This document shows, one piece after another, positions 44,055 to 45,846 of a DNA stretch of 45,846 nucleotides. Below the pieces are notes generated by a model. The model saw only the letters and a list, made by a program, of their open reading frames with translations, was not told the DNA's origin and did not search any database. The translations under genes and the position numbers were made by a program. This DNA is from Deltaproteobacteria bacterium (GTDB lineage: Bacteria; Desulfobacterota; Binatia; Binatales; Binataceae), in the NCBI GenBank assembly GCA_021799495.1, contig JAJZAI010000025.1, forward strand, positions 1 through 45,846, written 5' to 3'. Numbering within the stretch: the stretch's first letter is position 1; each line of letters opens with the position of its first letter.

Positions 44055-45359
44055 CTACGGCAGCAATTGTGATCCCAGCGCCCTGCATGCCGGATATCCT
44101 AGAAATTCAAAAGGATTTTGCAGGCACTGTACGTAACAACTAATATGGGCTTCCGCCCTGCACGCCGAAGCGGAAGAACTCCCGAAGCAAGAGGCTTCGT
44201 GTTGTAGTAGACAGCCGCGGGTGCAATTTGCTGTCGGATTATCGCCGAAGGCTCTGCAACAGGGACCAGCATGACAGGCGTATTGGTCAGCGTCCCCGCT
44301 TTTGCCGCATTCCGCGTCGTATTGAGAACAGGCGCCGGGCGGTGAACTGTATTGCACCCTTTCGATATGGTCTCCGTATGGATTGCCGGTCAATGAGGGC
44401 GGATTGTCGGAGAGGGCGGCGAACGGCGGGGCGAAGATCGCCGCCGCCTCGACCGCGGCGGAGTCATACATGTTCGGCGCAAGGCATGGAAGCACGCCGA
44501 GGAGCGGTCCGGAGGGGTAGTGGAAGAAGCGGTAGTCCATCGGCGGCGGGGTCGGCCGGCTCCCCCCGCCGCCGAAGATGCTGATGCCGAAGAGGTCAAG
44601 CACCGCCTGCACGATCGCCGTGACCAGGGCCACCGCCGGCCCCACCACCGGAATGCCGGTCTCGACCCCGTAAAGCGCAACGTACGCAGCGTTGACGATG
44701 CCCTGGACCGCGTCGGCGGCGGCTTGAGAGATGGCGTACTGCGCCGCGCCATTTTCCGCCGACGCTGCGAAATTGAACCCTCCGCCTCCTCCGCCGGAGC
44801 TGGAGGGCTGGCTCCCGCCGCCGCCTTTGCCGCCGCCGGGGGCGTTGGGCGCGCCGTAGCCCTCCAGCGGCCGGCCCAGGGCCGGGCTGTAATAGCCCCG
44901 CCCGTTGAAATACAGCCCGGTCTGGTCGAGCTCCATGCCCGCGTACTGATACGGATAGGGCAGGCTCTGCCCGCTCGCGGTCGCGTTGCCGAACGGATCG
45001 TAGGCGTACTGCGCCGCGACCCCGCCGGCCGCGTTCACCAGCGCCAGCGTCGAACCCAGCGCGTCCGTGAGCGGCACATAGACGCCGGCCGTGCCGCCGC
45101 TGTTGATCGTCGCCGCTGGCGCCTCGCCGGTCCCCGGCACGGTCAGATAGGCGTTGGACGCGCCCGCGCCGCTGGTTCCGCTCTGGCTGGTGTTGGTCGA
45201 TTGCGCCACCGCGTTCTTATCATGCACATAGGTGGTCGTGCCGCCATAGGATGACGCTGCTCTGGAACAAGACGAGAGTCTGTGGAACTGAGGAACGCCA
45301 TTAACGTATTCGGAAGGCGGCAGATAGTAAAAGCTGGCATGTGTATGGAACGGGATAGG
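44055..45359 (-). CDS. Rhs-repeat core fragment with shared linker and Cys-rich C-terminal tip (module 1)
   Basis: The frame is open from just after a TAG at 45360-45362 and codes for up to 434 residues. It starts mid-domain (FYYLPPSEYVNGVPQFH), so the large N-terminal Rhs shell is missing. The Rhs core is clear: VYVPLTDALGSTLALVNAAG, AYDPFGNATASGQ, YQYAGMELDQTGLYFNGRGY, SPALGRPLEGYG. A Gly/Ser-rich linker and a hydrophobic stretch (VVGPAVALVTAIVQAVLDL) follow, then the shared SRPTPPPMDYRFFHY...AAIFAPPFAAL linker. After NPYG there is a unique tip of about 100 residues with twelve Cys. The tip matches no toxin family I know. The start is uncertain; GTG 45227 is one option. It is probably a truncated, displaced cassette. 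Confidence 0.75.
   Translation of the reverse strand, partial: PIPFHTHASFYYLPPSEYVNGVPQFHRLSSCSRAASSYGGTTTYVHDKNAVAQSTNTSQSGTSGAGASNAYLTVPGTGEAPAATINSGGTAGVYVPLTDALGSTLALVNAAGGVAAQYAYDPFGNATASGQSLPYPYQYAGMELDQTGLYFNGRGYYSPALGRPLEGYGAPNAPGGGKGGGGSQPSSSGGGGGGFNFAASAENGAAQYAISQAAADAVQGIVNAAYVALYGVETGIPVVGPAVALVTAIVQAVLDLFGISIFGGGGSRPTPPPMDYRFFHYPSGPLLGVLPCLAPNMYDSAAVEAAAIFAPPFAALSDNPPSLTGNPYGDHIERVQYSSPPGACSQYDAECGKSGDADQYACHAGPCCRAFGDNPTANCTRGCLLQHEASCFGSSSASACRAEAHISCYVQCLQNPFEFLGYPACRALGSQLLP
44391..44616. repeat. Direct repeat copy of Rhs shared linker (partner 43091-43316)
   Basis: This is the second copy of the linker repeat, inside module 1. The two copies are in the same orientation, 1300 nt apart, and could recombine to swap tips or to delete the intervening tip and membrane-protein gene. 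Confidence 0.9.
44830..44971. repeat. Direct repeat copy of Rhs core end (partner 42171-42312)
   Basis: This is the full-context copy of the 142-bp repeat, lying inside the Rhs core of module 1. Homology to the remnant stops at 44971 within the codons just before SLPYPYQY. Confidence 0.9.
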
Positions 45360-45605
45360 CTAATCTGAAGAGGTTTTATTTCTGGAGAGGTGTTTTCTAA
45401 GCAAATACTGTTGTACCGCTGTTAGGGCCCCAATCAACGCGATCATTATAGCTACTACACCAAATCCGACCTTGCTAACCGCTAGCGATCCACACAAAAG
45501 ATACGAACCAATCCATATGAGCGCCGCGAGCATCGCAAGCCTCAGCACGATCGCGGATATTCGGGCGGGCTTCTTTTGCAGTTTGATGTTCATCCAGTTA
45601 TTCAT
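45360..45605 (-). CDS. Small two-helix membrane protein upstream of Rhs module 1
   Basis: The 81-residue AT-rich protein has two TM helices (LRLAMLAALIWIGSYLLCGSL and GFGVVAIMIALIGALTAV) between basic ends. Its TAG stop is directly followed, in the same frame, by the truncated Rhs module 1. By analogy with the other two membrane genes it may be the immunity partner of a tip lying further right. Its ATG 45605 overlaps the TAA of a short upstream hydrophobic frame (ATGAATAA). ATG 45593 is another possible start. Confidence 0.5.
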   Translation of the reverse strand: MNNWMNIKLQKKPARISAIVLRLAMLAALIWIGSYLLCGSLAVSKVGFGVVAIMIALIGALTAVQQYLLRKHLSRNKTSSD

Positions 45606-45740
45606 GATTATCTTGCACCGTCATCAGCATAAGTCCGTACCGCAGAAACTGAAAAATGATAAAAGAGTTCAAGATCGGCAGGGTAAAAATCAGAAATCTG
45701 TAAGTTCGCCACGGCAAGAAATTTAGGATCGCGATTTCTA
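45606..45740 (-). other. Hydrophobic gene remnant upstream of the two-helix membrane protein
   Basis: A minus-strand frame without a recognisable start (open to about 45765, TAA at 45598-45600) encodes a hydrophobic stretch (FLIFTLPILNSFIIFQFL) ending TVQDNHE. It overlaps the next gene's ATG, which suggests a real gene end cut off upstream. It may equally be chance in AT-rich DNA. I see no family match. Confidence 0.25.
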
Positions 45741-45846
45741 GCAGGCTGTTGACGAAAGCGTTTGATTACTCAGTTTCATAGTTCTCGGCGGTGCGGCGGC
45801 GGCGGGTTCAGAGTTGCGGTTCGGCTGCCTTCGCCGACAGCGGTCG
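45741..45846. mobile_element. Possible insertion-sequence end at the right window edge
   Basis: GCAGGCTGTTGACGAAAGCG at 45741-45760 resembles the GCAGGCTGTTGA-type terminal repeats seen on several transposons (for example IS1182-like). Composition changes sharply here from AT-rich to GC-rich. A minus-strand frame entering from the edge ends at TGA near 45803 and could be a transposase C-terminus, but too little is visible to name it. The second terminus is outside the window. Confidence 0.3.

Noticed and set aside
42171-44971. Interpretation of the repeats as a simple transposon
   Set aside because: The repeats are direct, lie inside coding frames of Rhs modules, and have no transposase or terminal inverted repeats. 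Recombination between Rhs cores explains them better.

Overview
This is 45.8 kb of GC-rich bacterial chromosome. It comes from an organism with two membranes: hldE makes an LPS heptose precursor, and there are several Sec-exported proteins and a lipoprotein-type binding protein. The mix of housekeeping genes with an amidohydrolase, an Ltp2-like thiolase plus DUF35 partner, an HpaB-family flavoprotein, SDRs and an archaeal/eukaryal-type prolyl-tRNA synthetase suggests a soil or sediment lineage near the Desulfobacterota/Binatota. That placement is inferred from gene content and was not tested by phylogeny.

Layout. The left edge cuts a cation/Ca2+ exchanger gene. rpoD (660-2438) follows, then a DUF3800 gene of more AT-rich composition. 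A coupled pair encodes a secreted alpha/beta hydrolase and a secreted ASH/HYDIN-type protein (3689-6621). An amidohydrolase (6795-7916) is followed by a two-gene restriction-modification island (8004-10098). Next come topA-dprA, a ferritin-like protein, pyrF, a small Cys-rich protein and a Gly/Tyr-rich exported protein. A long leftward gene series (17115-23339) runs peroxiredoxin, VIT-type transporter, small protein, DppB, DppC, binding protein, AlkA-type glycosylase, secreted protein. Then come a SIMPL protein, proS, nfo-trpS, a frameshifted zinc-ribbon membrane gene coupled to a DUF2064 transferase gene, and nadK-recN. A likely catabolic block follows (thiolase-like, DUF35, HpaB-like, two SDRs; 31850-36890), then hldE and murJ.

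The right end (40569-45846) is an accessory island on the minus strand. It holds a Phd/VapC module with a clear palindromic operator, a MazE/MazF module whose toxin frame is shifted near its end, and a degenerate array of Rhs-type C-terminal modules. Three Rhs segments (44055-45359, 42776-43510 and 42149-42313) share DNA repeats about 95% identical by eye, but two of them carry unrelated Cys-rich tips. Each segment abuts the stop codon of a small AT-rich multi-spanning membrane protein gene. This is the architecture expected of displaced orphan toxin-tip/immunity cassettes. Neither the tips nor the membrane partners resemble a family I recognise, so this is the best candidate for an undescribed system. 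A possible insertion-sequence end lies at about 45741.

How the genes fit together. Most of the window is core information processing (sigma factor, topoisomerase, DprA, RecN, Nfo, AlkA-type glycosylase, two aminoacyl-tRNA synthetases) and envelope synthesis (hldE, murJ). Accessory insertions of lower GC sit between these blocks (DUF3800, restriction-modification, Rhs/toxin island). Several start codons and two probable frameshifts remain uncertain and are flagged in the entries.
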